Shown in pieces: positions 29,313 to 35,602 of a stretch of DNA of 35,602 nt (its first letter is position 1; each line of letters begins with the position of its first letter). Made by a program: the position numbers and the translations under genes. The notes beneath the pieces were generated by a model, which saw nothing but the letters and a program-made list of their open reading frames with translations, was not told where the DNA came from and ran no database searches. Origin of the DNA: Mesorhizobium sp. WSM4306 (lineage in GTDB: Bacteria > Pseudomonadota > Alphaproteobacteria > Rhizobiales > Rhizobiaceae); NCBI RefSeq assembly GCF_007003975.1, contig NZ_VFTC01000046.1:1-35602 (forward strand). The letters run 5' to 3'.

Positions 29313-30365
29313 GTGGCTGTTTCGTCCAACCCATTGCGTGGGGGAGATGCCTCCGCTTCTGATCAGCGAGGCGGAGTGGAATCTTCTGCGATTGGCGAAG
29401 GCCGCGATGCCAGCGAATCTCCCCCCTCGAGGGGGAAATGGCCGGCAGGCCAGAGGGGGTCCGAGCGCGTGGAGCGCCGACGTCCTCTTCGCGTCGGTAG
29501 GGCGTGGGCGCTCTATGCGAGACGACCCCCTCTGTCGCCTTCGGCGACATCTCCCCCCCAAGGGGGGAGATCAGCCGCCGCCATCGCCAAGGCCATCCCC
29601 GCCGCCATCTCCTTCACCCTGCTCCTCGCGGCCTGGGAGCTCTACGCCCGCTATGGCGGCGTCACGCACGGCATGCTGCCGGCGCCGTCCCGCGTGCTGC
29701 TGCAAGCCTGGGAAAACCGCGCCGCCCTTGCCGACAACACGCTTCCGACCATCCGTGCCACGCTTGCCGGCTTTGCTTGCTCGTTGGCCGCTGCGTTCGT
29801 GCTTTCGGCGCTGGTCGACTTTTTGACCCCACTGCGCCGCGCGCTCTTCCCGCTGCTGATCGTCAGCCAGACCTTGCCGCTGGTCGCCATCGCGCCGCTC
29901 ATCGTGCTGTGGTTCGGCTTCGGGCTGATGCCCAAAATCTTCCTTGTGGCGCTCGTCACCTTCTTCCCGATGATGGTGGCGCTGGTCGAAGGTTTTGCCG
30001 CGACGAACAAGGAGATTTCCCAGATGCTCGCCGCCATGGGGGCAGGGCGCTGGCGCATCTTCTGGCTGGCTCGGTTGCCTTCTGCGCTGCCATACTTCTT
30101 CGCCGGGCTGCGCATCTCCATCACCTACGCCGTTGTCGGTGCGATCTTCGCCGAATATGCCGGCGCGGCGAAAGGGCTGGGCATCTACATGCTCAACGCC
30201 AAGAACAATTTCCGCCCCGATCTGGTGCTCGCTGCCGTCGCCGTCAGTGCGGTGCTCACGCTTGCTTTGTCCGGCCTTGCAGTGCTCATCCATCGTCTCG
30301 CCATGCCTTGGGAAAATGCGGGGAGCGAGAGCCGCGACGGCAAGCCTTCGGGAGAGAGCCGATGA
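29313..30365 (+). CDS. ABC transporter permease for thiamine precursor, N-terminus formed by a repeat
   Basis: A binding-protein-dependent permease (ThiX/SsuC-like) with about six helices. The canonical part starts near AIPAAISFTLLLAAWELYAR, and the EAA loop is MGAGRWRIFWLARLPSALPY. No ATG, GTG or TTG exists in frame between the repeat (ending about 29576) and the ATG at 29672, which lies inside conserved sequence. Translation must therefore start upstream or within the repeat: GTG at 29313 (after GAGGG, 350 residues) or GTG at 29469 (after AGAGGGGG). Either way residues before helix 1 come from repeat DNA. It overlaps the ATPase gene by four bases. Role: import of a thiamine pyrimidine precursor. 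Confidence 0.82.
   Translation: MAVSSNPLRGGDASASDQRGGVESSAIGEGRDASESPPSRGKWPAGQRGSERVERRRPLRVGRAWALYARRPPLSPSATSPPQGGRSAAAIAKAIPAAISFTLLLAAWELYARYGGVTHGMLPAPSRVLLQAWENRAALADNTLPTIRATLAGFACSLAAAFVLSALVDFLTPLRRALFPLLIVSQTLPLVAIAPLIVLWFGFGLMPKIFLVALVTFFPMMVALVEGFAATNKEISQMLAAMGAGRWRIFWLARLPSALPYFFAGLRISITYAVVGAIFAEYAGAAKGLGIYMLNAKNNFRPDLVLAAVAVSAVLTLALSGLAVLIHRLAMPWENAGSESRDGKPSGESR
29414..29575. repeat. Interspersed repeat (type B) inside the permease reading frame
   Basis: The arms at 29414-29459 and 29524-29574 match the type B intergenic element at 850-1013. Here the permease frame runs through both arms without a stop. Confidence 0.75.
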
Positions 30366-31150
30366 CACGGCTCGAACTCCGCAATGTCAGAAAAAGCTTC
30401 GGCGCGCTGGAGGTGCTTGCCGGCATTTCGCTTCACGTCGCGGCCGGCGAGTTCGTCTCCATCCTCGGTCCCTCCGGCGCCGGCAAGTCGACGCTGTTCC
30501 AACTGCTGACCGGCGCGCTGAAAGGTGAGGGCGACATGCGCTTCGACGGTGCGCCACTCGACGACCATGGCCGCCATTTCGCCTTCATGCCGCAGCGCGA
30601 CGCGCTGATGCCGTGGCGGCGCGTCATCGACAATGTGACGCTGGGGCTGGAGGTGCAGGGCATGAAGCGCCGCGAGGCGCGCGAGCAAGTCGCGCCGCTG
30701 TTCGCCGAGTTCGGCCTTGCCGGCTTCGAGCGCGCCTGGCCGGCGGAACTCTCCGGCGGCATGCGCCAGCGCGCCGCGCTTTTGCGCACCGTGGTGCAGC
30801 AACGCGACATGCTGCTGCTCGACGAGCCCTTTGGCGCGCTGGATGCGCTGACACGCGCGGCCATGCAGCGCTGGCTGGAAGGCATGTGGCGGCGTCATCG
30901 CTGGACGGCGCTGCTGATCACCCATGACGTGCGTGAAGCGGTGTCCCTGTCGGACCGCATTTATCTCCTGTCGTCACGGCCCGCCCGCATCGTCAGCGAG
31001 ATTGCCGTGCCGCTGTCGCGACCGCGCGCCGCCGGCAGCGATGCCGCGCGCCAGGCCGCTGTGCTCGAAGCCGAAATCCTCGACACGCTTCTCAATCCCG
31101 GGGCTGACCGAGCCTCGTTCCCGCAGACCGCTCAAAGGAGATCATCATGA
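30362..31150 (+). CDS. ABC transporter ATPase for thiamine precursor
   Basis: A 262-residue ATPase of the nitrate/sulfonate/taurine/ThiZ type. Walker A is GPSGAGKSTL (about 37-46), the Q-loop AFMPQRDALMPWR, the signature ELSGGMRQRAALLRTV and Walker B MLLLDEPFGALD, with a switch His in LLITHDVREA. It overlaps both neighbours by four bases. It powers the permease encoded just upstream. Confidence 0.94.
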   Translation: MTRLELRNVRKSFGALEVLAGISLHVAAGEFVSILGPSGAGKSTLFQLLTGALKGEGDMRFDGAPLDDHGRHFAFMPQRDALMPWRRVIDNVTLGLEVQGMKRREAREQVAPLFAEFGLAGFERAWPAELSGGMRQRAALLRTVVQQRDMLLLDEPFGALDALTRAAMQRWLEGMWRRHRWTALLITHDVREAVSLSDRIYLLSSRPARIVSEIAVPLSRPRAAGSDAARQAAVLEAEILDTLLNPGADRASFPQTAQRRSS

Positions 31151-32151
31151 CCGAATTCACCCGCCGGCAAGCGCTGCTTTTGACGCTGGCTGCCGGACTG
31201 CCGCTTGCCTCGCGCGCCCATGCGGCTGCGCAAAAAGTCACCGTCGCGCTCGACTGGACGGTCAACACCAACCATATCGGCCTGTTTGTGGCCCGCGACA
31301 AAGGCTTTTACGACGAGGCCGGGCTCACCGTCGACATCCTGCCTTACGGCGATACCGGCGCCGGCACGCTGGTCGCAAACCGCATCGCCGATTTCGGCAT
31401 TGCCGGCGTCGGCCTGTTCACCCAGCGCGCCGCCGGCGCCGACCTCAAGGCGGTCTACGCAGTGGTGCAGCAAGAGACCGGACGACTGGTCTTCAACGCG
31501 GATCGCAGCGAGATCAAGAGCCCGAAGAATCTCGATGGTCTGACCTATGGCGGCTTCGGCAGCGCCTGGGAAAACACGCTGATCTCGACCATCATCCGCC
31601 ACGATGGCGGCAAGGGCAGTTTCGAGACGGTGACGCTCGGCACCTCGGCCTATGAATCGCTGGCCAACGGCTCTGTCGATTTCACGCTGGAAGTCTCGAC
31701 CTGGGAAGGCGTCGACGCCGAACTGAAAGGCATCCGGCAACGCGGCTTCCGTTATGCCGATTATGGTGTGCCCGACGAGCATACCACCGTCATCGCCTCC
31801 AGCGATGCCTTTCTCCAGGCAAACCCGAAAGCGGCTTCGGCATTCGTCGAGGCAACGCGGCGCGGCTACCAATTCGCCGTCGATCATCCGCAAGAAGCCG
31901 GCGACCTGCTGATCGCTTCCAACAAGGACGCGCTGACCGACCCGGCGCTGGTCCACGCCTCGCTGAAGATGCTGGTCGACGGGCACTTTTTGCGCAGCCA
32001 GGATGGCGTCATCGGCACCATCGACAAGGCCAAGGTCGAGGCGATCGGAACCTACCTCTTCAACGCCGGCATATTGCTCGACGCCGACGGCAAGGCGCTG
32101 AAGGAGCGACCGGACTTTGGAGCGTATTTCAGCAATGAGTTTCTGGCGTAA
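31147..32151 (+). CDS. NMT1/THI5-like substrate-binding protein (ThiY-like)
   Basis: A 334-residue periplasmic binding protein of the NMT1/THI5-like family, which binds thiamine pyrimidine precursors such as HMP or formylaminopyrimidine. The N-terminal signal contains RRQALLLTLAAGLPLASRAH, possibly twin-arginine dependent. The mature part starts with KVTVALDWTVNTNHIGLFVA and has the pattern ARDKGFYDEAGLTVDILPYG. The exact ligand is inferred from the riboswitch and YkoF context. It is the last gene of the operon, coupled to the ATPase by a 4-base overlap. Confidence 0.92.
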   Translation: MTEFTRRQALLLTLAAGLPLASRAHAAAQKVTVALDWTVNTNHIGLFVARDKGFYDEAGLTVDILPYGDTGAGTLVANRIADFGIAGVGLFTQRAAGADLKAVYAVVQQETGRLVFNADRSEIKSPKNLDGLTYGGFGSAWENTLISTIIRHDGGKGSFETVTLGTSAYESLANGSVDFTLEVSTWEGVDAELKGIRQRGFRYADYGVPDEHTTVIASSDAFLQANPKAASAFVEATRRGYQFAVDHPQEAGDLLIASNKDALTDPALVHASLKMLVDGHFLRSQDGVIGTIDKAKVEAIGTYLFNAGILLDADGKALKERPDFGAYFSNEFLA

Positions 32152-32167
32152 GGGCTCGAACTGCTGA

Positions 32168-32211
32168 TCTTCCCCCTTGCGGGGAGATGGCCGGTAGGCC
32201 AGAGGGGGGTG
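32168..32211. repeat. Interspersed repeat, single arm (type B)
   Basis: CTTCCCCCTTGCGGGGAGAT followed by GGCCGGTAGGCCAGAGGGGG, one arm of the type B element. It lies between two convergent genes and may serve as a bidirectional terminator. Confidence 0.65.
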
Positions 32212-32241
32212 CGAAGGAATGCGACCTTCCTTTCTGGCAAC

Positions 32242-33291
32242 CTACTTCCCGCCGAGGCTTGCCGCCGTCTTCCGGTCGGCCTCGGCGCGTTCGCGGTTCC
32301 CCTTCGCCTTCCAGGAGGCGCTTCGGGCGTTGTAGAAATCGGCGGATTTCTGATTGAGCGCGATTGCCTGGTCGTAGTCGACGATGGCCTGGTCGTGGTC
32401 GCCCTTGTGCGCCCAGGCGAGGCCCAGCGCGTAGTAGGCATCGGCCAACTTCGGGTCGAGGTCCACGGCCTTGTCGTAGTCGGCGATGGCGCGGTCGTCG
32501 TCGCCCTTGTTGGACCAGGCTAGACCCCGGCCGTAGTAGGCGTAGGCGCGTTTCGGATCGAGGCCGATAGCCACGTTGAAATCGGCGATGGCGCGGTTGT
32601 AGTCGCCTTTGCCGCCCCAGCTCAGGCCACGGTTTTCATAGACCCCGATGAGTGTCGGATCGAGGGCAATGGCCCGGTTGTAGTCGGCGATGGCGTGATC
32701 GAAGGCGCCCTCCGCCGCCCATGCGCCGCCCCGGTTGAGGTATGCGGATGCGTTCTTGGGATCGGCGATGATCGCCAGGTTGTAATCCGCGATGGCCCGG
32801 TCATTGTCGCCCTTGTACGACCAGCCAAGGCCTCGGTTGTTGTAAGCAGCGCTGCTTTTCGGGTCGAAGGCGATCGCCTGACTATAATCGGCAATGGCCC
32901 GGTCGTAATCGCCTTTCGTGGCCCAGTCGTAGCCTCGGTTGTAGTAAGCGGATGCGTATTCAGGATTGAGGCCTATCGCCTGGTCGCTATCGGCGATGGC
33001 GCGGTCGAGATCACCTTCCATGGACCAGGCGTAGGCGCGCTTGAAGTAGGCTGTCGCACGCTTGTCAGGAGCGTCGGCCTGGTTATCGATGATTTGCGTG
33101 CAGGCTTCGATCCGCCGGCTGGGGTCGGCCGCATTGCCGATGCAGGCCGCATAGGTGAGATTGGCGGCGATCCCCATCGCGCCGCGGATGTCCACCGCGA
33201 CGAGGCCGGTCAGCAGCAGCAACAGCGGCAGGCGCCATTTTCGCACCAGCCGTATCAGCCGGCTTTCGCCCACGCCTTCCCGGTTCGTCAT
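32242..33291 (-). CDS. Membrane-anchored TPR protein
   Basis: A 349-residue protein. A cytoplasmic N-terminus is followed by a membrane helix (LPLLLLLTGLVAVDIRGAMG, about 22-41). From about residue 79 come eight consecutive 34-residue tetratricopeptide repeats of the form AYYNRG-W--KGDYDRAIADY-QAI-LDPK. The repeats are unusually regular, with strong DNA similarity. TPR arrays mediate protein interactions; the partner is unknown. The ATG at 33291 is preferred to the frame opening at 33354 because the extra residues are not conserved-looking. Confidence 0.88.
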   Translation of the reverse strand: MTNREGVGESRLIRLVRKWRLPLLLLLTGLVAVDIRGAMGIAANLTYAACIGNAADPSRRIEACTQIIDNQADAPDKRATAYFKRAYAWSMEGDLDRAIADSDQAIGLNPEYASAYYNRGYDWATKGDYDRAIADYSQAIAFDPKSSAAYNNRGLGWSYKGDNDRAIADYNLAIIADPKNASAYLNRGGAWAAEGAFDHAIADYNRAIALDPTLIGVYENRGLSWGGKGDYNRAIADFNVAIGLDPKRAYAYYGRGLAWSNKGDDDRAIADYDKAVDLDPKLADAYYALGLAWAHKGDHDQAIVDYDQAIALNQKSADFYNARSASWKAKGNRERAEADRKTAASLGGK

Positions 33292-33432
33292 TTCGCCGGT
33301 TCTCCCCCGAAAACCATTGACCTCGGCCGACACCGACGGCTGCTTGCCATGCAAGCAGAAATTGCGGCGTCGAGAAAGAGCAACGTTCAGATTTCGAGGC
33401 CGAAGGCAAAGCGGTGCCGCGGCTGTAGCCCC

Positions 33433-34095
33433 TCACATATCGATCATCGAGCGCTTCACCCGGCCGATGATGGTGATAGCGCCTTCGAGCGCCGGCGGCG
33501 GGATGTCCATGTAGGAGGCCGGCTGGAAGGGCGGGTTCTCGTTGGGGCGATAGCGCTTGTAGGTGGCCTGGCCGCTTTCGTCGGAAATGACGTAGCAGCC
33601 ATTGGTCACCAAGCGCTTGTCGCGCAGGTTGACGAAGATGATCGAATCCGGCGGCGAGATCTTGTTCATCGACGGGCCGTCGACGCGCAGCGCAATCCAT
33701 TGGCCCTGCTCGAGATCGGTGGTGGGGATGGTCGGATAGTCGCTGAGATTGACCACCATGTCCTGGCTGCCGAGTTCGCCGGCGCTGATCCACGAGACGA
33801 TGGGCACGTCGACCGTGGCCAGCGACGGCATCGGTATCTGCCGGCCCGCCTCGTCAAAGCCGAAATGGCCGCCTGAAAGGCTACCGCTCTCGCCATTGAA
33901 CAGCAGCCAGCCGGGGTCGACGCCGAACAGGCGGCCGTATTTCTCCGCCGCCTTGCGCGACAGCGGCCGGTTGCCGTTCTCGTGGCTGATCAACGTGTTC
34001 TTGTTGATGTCGCGCAATGCCCGCGCGGCGTCGCTCGGCGAGGCATAACCCGCCTCCGCCCGTGCCTGCTGCAATCTGTGCCTCGGTTCTTGCAT
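33433..34095 (-). CDS. S24-family (CI/LexA-like) HTH repressor
   Basis: A 220-residue phage-type repressor. Residues 5-67 are an XRE helix-turn-helix (SDAARALRDINKNTLISHEN region). Residues 95-215 are an S24 peptidase domain with the Ala105-Gly106 cleavage pair in WISAGELG, nucleophile Ser142 in VDGPSMNKI and general base Lys180 in ATYKRY. It therefore appears able to self-cleave, as LexA and lambda CI do when RecA is activated. The ATG at 34095 gives MQEPRHRLQQ; the longer frame to 34194 runs through operators. It is divergent from the 34176 gene, with at least three candidate operators between them. It likely represses itself, that gene and the 28371 gene. Confidence 0.88.
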   Translation of the reverse strand: MQEPRHRLQQARAEAGYASPSDAARALRDINKNTLISHENGNRPLSRKAAEKYGRLFGVDPGWLLFNGESGSLSGGHFGFDEAGRQIPMPSLATVDVPIVSWISAGELGSQDMVVNLSDYPTIPTTDLEQGQWIALRVDGPSMNKISPPDSIIFVNLRDKRLVTNGCYVISDESGQATYKRYRPNENPPFQPASYMDIPPPALEGAITIIGRVKRSMIDM

Positions 34096-34116
34096 CGTAC
34101 AAATTGCCTGAAAATT

Positions 34117-34169
34117 ATCGTCCAATACGTACGATTTCGCTTGCGTACGTTTCGTACATATCGTACGCT
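34117..34169. promoter_or_regulatory. Operator cluster (GTAC-N5-GTAC) between S24 repressor and divergent gene
   Basis: Three sites: 34117-34135 (ATCGTCC-N5-GTACGAT, one mismatch from the perfect 28392-28420 site), 34142-34160 (TGCGTAC-N5-GTACATA) and 34151-34169 (TTCGTAC-N5-GTACGCT). The last two overlap. Rightward promoter: TTGCGT (34141-34146), 17 bases, TACGCT (34164-34169). A leftward -10 GATAAT lies at 34119-34114, with no clear -35. Confidence 0.72.
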
Positions 34170-34175
34170 TAGCGC

Positions 34176-34544
34176 ATGATCGAACAAACCGCAAGCTTTT
34201 CCGCAGGCATTGTCAGCTTTTCGCAATCGTCCGGGCTGTCCTCCTCCCCGGTCCGGACGCAAACCGGGGCCTTTGCCCCGGATCCGGTCGGCCTCCCCCT
34301 GTCGACCGGAACGGCCGGAGCCGTTCCTCTCCCGGCTCCGGCCACCTTTTTGCGCCAGGGCGCCGCCGTTGCGCCAGGGGCTACTTCCGGCGGGCAGGGC
34401 ATCTCCTGCATCCGCACGGAAGACGGCACCGTCATCCTGTTCGACCGGCTGACGGGCAGGGCGGTCTCCGCCCTCACCAAGGCGGCAGCGGAAGCTGCAT
34501 TGCGGCATCTCGTCGGCTCTCTGCCGGCCGCCAGCACCGCCTGA
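34176..34544 (+). CDS. Hypothetical protein, leaderless, divergent from S24 repressor
   Basis: A 122-residue protein with a Pro/Ala/Gly/Ser-rich, probably disordered N-terminal two-thirds. A compact C-terminal part (about 76-122) reads ISCIRTEDGTVILFDRLTGR, then SALTKAAAEAALRHLVG. No family recognised. The ATG at 34176 lies only 6 bases after the predicted -10 box and has no ribosome-binding site, so the transcript is probably leaderless. Its promoter is covered by the S24-repressor operators. Confidence 0.6.
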   Translation: MIEQTASFSAGIVSFSQSSGLSSSPVRTQTGAFAPDPVGLPLSTGTAGAVPLPAPATFLRQGAAVAPGATSGGQGISCIRTEDGTVILFDRLTGRAVSALTKAAAEAALRHLVGSLPAASTA

Positions 34545-34627
34545 CAACACCGAACCCGACGTTCTGAACCTCTGCCTTGGCCCTCAAGCTGAGGGCCCGC
34601 CTTTGCGCGCAAATCAATGGATCCGAC

Positions 34628-35320
34628 ATGACTGCCTATACCGAGACCGAATTGCAGGAGATTGCCGTATGGCTCAGGGATGGCCTGTCGGCCACCCGTA
34701 TCGCCGTCCGCTTCGCCGCGTTGCGCGGCACCCCGGTCTCGCGAAACGCGATCATTGGCATCGTCCACCGCAACAGTGCATTGAAGGCGATCGGCTTCGC
34801 CAATCCCAAGAGTGGCCGATCCGGCGGTCGGGCCAAGAAGAATGCGGCGGGGATCGCTGCGGCCAATGAGAACAGGGCCAGGAAGAATCCGCCGGTGCAG
34901 CCAGCCAAGCCCGCAAGGCGGCCAGAAGTTTCGAAGCAGGCAGCATCAACCGCGCCGGTCGCGAAACCGGCCCGTCAGCCACCAGCCAGGCCAATGTCGC
35001 TGCCTCGGCCGGCACGCTCGATCCCGGGCGAGGGGCGACTGGTGGTGGACGGTGAGGTCTACCGCTTCAAGGTGCCGTCGCCGCGCCGCGTCGCAATCGG
35101 TCGCCAGCCGCATGTCGCCGCCATGCGCTTCATCGACTGCCTGTTCAACCGCTGCCGCGCGCCGCTCGACCTGACGCTGGAGGAAGACCCCGAAAATGAT
35201 GAGCCAGGAAGCCGGCCGGGACCGGACATGCTGTGCTGCGGCCTGCGCACAAGGGCGCTGAAAAGCTACTGCGAATATCATCAGGCGCGCTTCCACCGGC
35301 CTGTGGTGGAGGTGGTGTGA
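34628..35320 (+). CDS. GcrA-family regulator (paralogue)
   Basis: A 230-residue protein. Residues 3-47 match the GcrA helix-turn-helix: ELQEIAVWLRDGLSATRIAV, then VSRNAIIGIVHRN. Residues 55-120 are a basic, Ala/Pro/Lys-rich linker. The C-terminal part keeps GcrA-like Cys/His spacing (RFIDCLFNRCRAP, then MLCCG, then SYCEYHQARFHRP). GcrA works with sigma70 at CcrM-methylated promoters in alphaproteobacteria. This copy is longer than cell-cycle GcrA and sits next to a phage-type repressor, so it may be a phage-derived or accessory paralogue. The ATG at 34628 gives the family-like start MTAYTETELQE. Confidence 0.82.
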   Translation: MTAYTETELQEIAVWLRDGLSATRIAVRFAALRGTPVSRNAIIGIVHRNSALKAIGFANPKSGRSGGRAKKNAAGIAAANENRARKNPPVQPAKPARRPEVSKQAASTAPVAKPARQPPARPMSLPRPARSIPGEGRLVVDGEVYRFKVPSPRRVAIGRQPHVAAMRFIDCLFNRCRAPLDLTLEEDPENDEPGSRPGPDMLCCGLRTRALKSYCEYHQARFHRPVVEVV

Positions 35321-35328
35321 CCTCCGTT

Positions 35329-35525
35329 CCTCGCCTCCGCAACGCGGGGGAGAGGTGGCTCGGCGAAGCCGAGACGGAGAGGGGGACGCCCTCCGTGAAG
35401 TCAGAAACCGGTTATGAAGCAAGCTTTCCTACCAAGCCCGTTTCATCTCGTCCGAGAGCATGTTCACAGACACCGCGCTGCCCCTCTCCGTCTCGGCTGC
35501 CCCCCCCCACCTCTCCCCATTTCAT
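35329..35525. repeat. Interspersed repeat, paired arms (type A), right arm degraded
   Basis: The left arm at 35329-35388 is intact (CGCGGGGGAGAGGTGGCTCG, then GCGAAGCCGAGACGGAGAGG). The right arm at about 35482-35520 has lost the middle of its second stem, replaced by a run of C. No gene is visible from 35321 to the window end. Confidence 0.65.
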
Positions 35526-35602
35526 GCAGGGCTGTCCGGGGAAAGTGAGGGGTGAATCGAAATGCCACATGCGCATGCCCCGTAAGACGGCGGTTTTCCG
35601 TC

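Noticed and set aside
28452..29561. Leftward open frame of 369 codons
   Set aside because: It is antisense to the TPP riboswitch and the YkoF-like gene and reads through the repeat; no domain is visible.

Overview
The window looks like the chromosome of a Rhizobiales alphaproteobacterium, most probably Mesorhizobium or a close relative. The reasons are high GC with GC-rich third positions, a CtrA-type box in front of minCDE, a GcrA-family protein, several GGAAC-N16/17-CGTT (EcfG-type) promoters, an alphaproteobacterial LexA-type box near dinB, and many intergenic palindromic repeats of the kind scattered through Mesorhizobium genomes. The genus assignment is an inference; no rRNA gene is present.

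Layout. 0-4.1 kb: a DoxX membrane protein, a DUF2934/DUF3606-like small protein, and a leftward FecR-domain / CHASE2-adenylate-cyclase pair. 4.4-6.4 kb: minCDE. 6.6-8.4 kb: an autoregulated ArsR repressor coupled to an AHSA1/SRPBCC protein, then a RibD-C/DHFR-like reductase. 8.4-10.7 kb: a 253-bp element with perfect 25-bp terminal inverted repeats, an EamA exporter, a decayed LysR gene and a Gly-rich exported protein. 10.8-13.7 kb: response regulator / histidine kinase / response regulator, all leftward. 14.6-20.5 kb: a type I secretion operon consisting of a non-RTX repeat protein, an ABC exporter and a membrane-fusion protein. 20.5-22.1 kb: an excalibur-domain protein and dinB.

22.3-27.9 kb is a run of small, mostly uncharacterised genes. 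At least four have perfect EcfG-type promoters, so this looks like a general-stress-response islet. 28.0-32.2 kb holds a small repressible gene and a thiamine-precursor uptake operon (ykoF-like, permease, ATPase, THI5-like binding protein) behind a TPP riboswitch whose P1 stem covers the ribosome-binding region. A repeat element forms the coding N-terminus of the permease. 32.2-35.6 kb holds an 8-TPR protein, an S24-family (CI/LexA-like) repressor, a divergent leaderless small gene and a GcrA paralogue.

The most interesting inference is a regulatory circuit. The S24 repressor gene and its divergent neighbour share an intergenic cluster of GTAC-N5-GTAC operators. A perfect version of the same operator (12-bp arms, 5-bp spacer) lies over the promoter of an unrelated-looking small gene about 5.7 kb away (28006-28371). 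This could be a domesticated phage-type switch controlling a small regulon of unknown function. Other points of interest are the non-RTX type I secretion operon and the two paralogous small proteins that share EcfG promoters.
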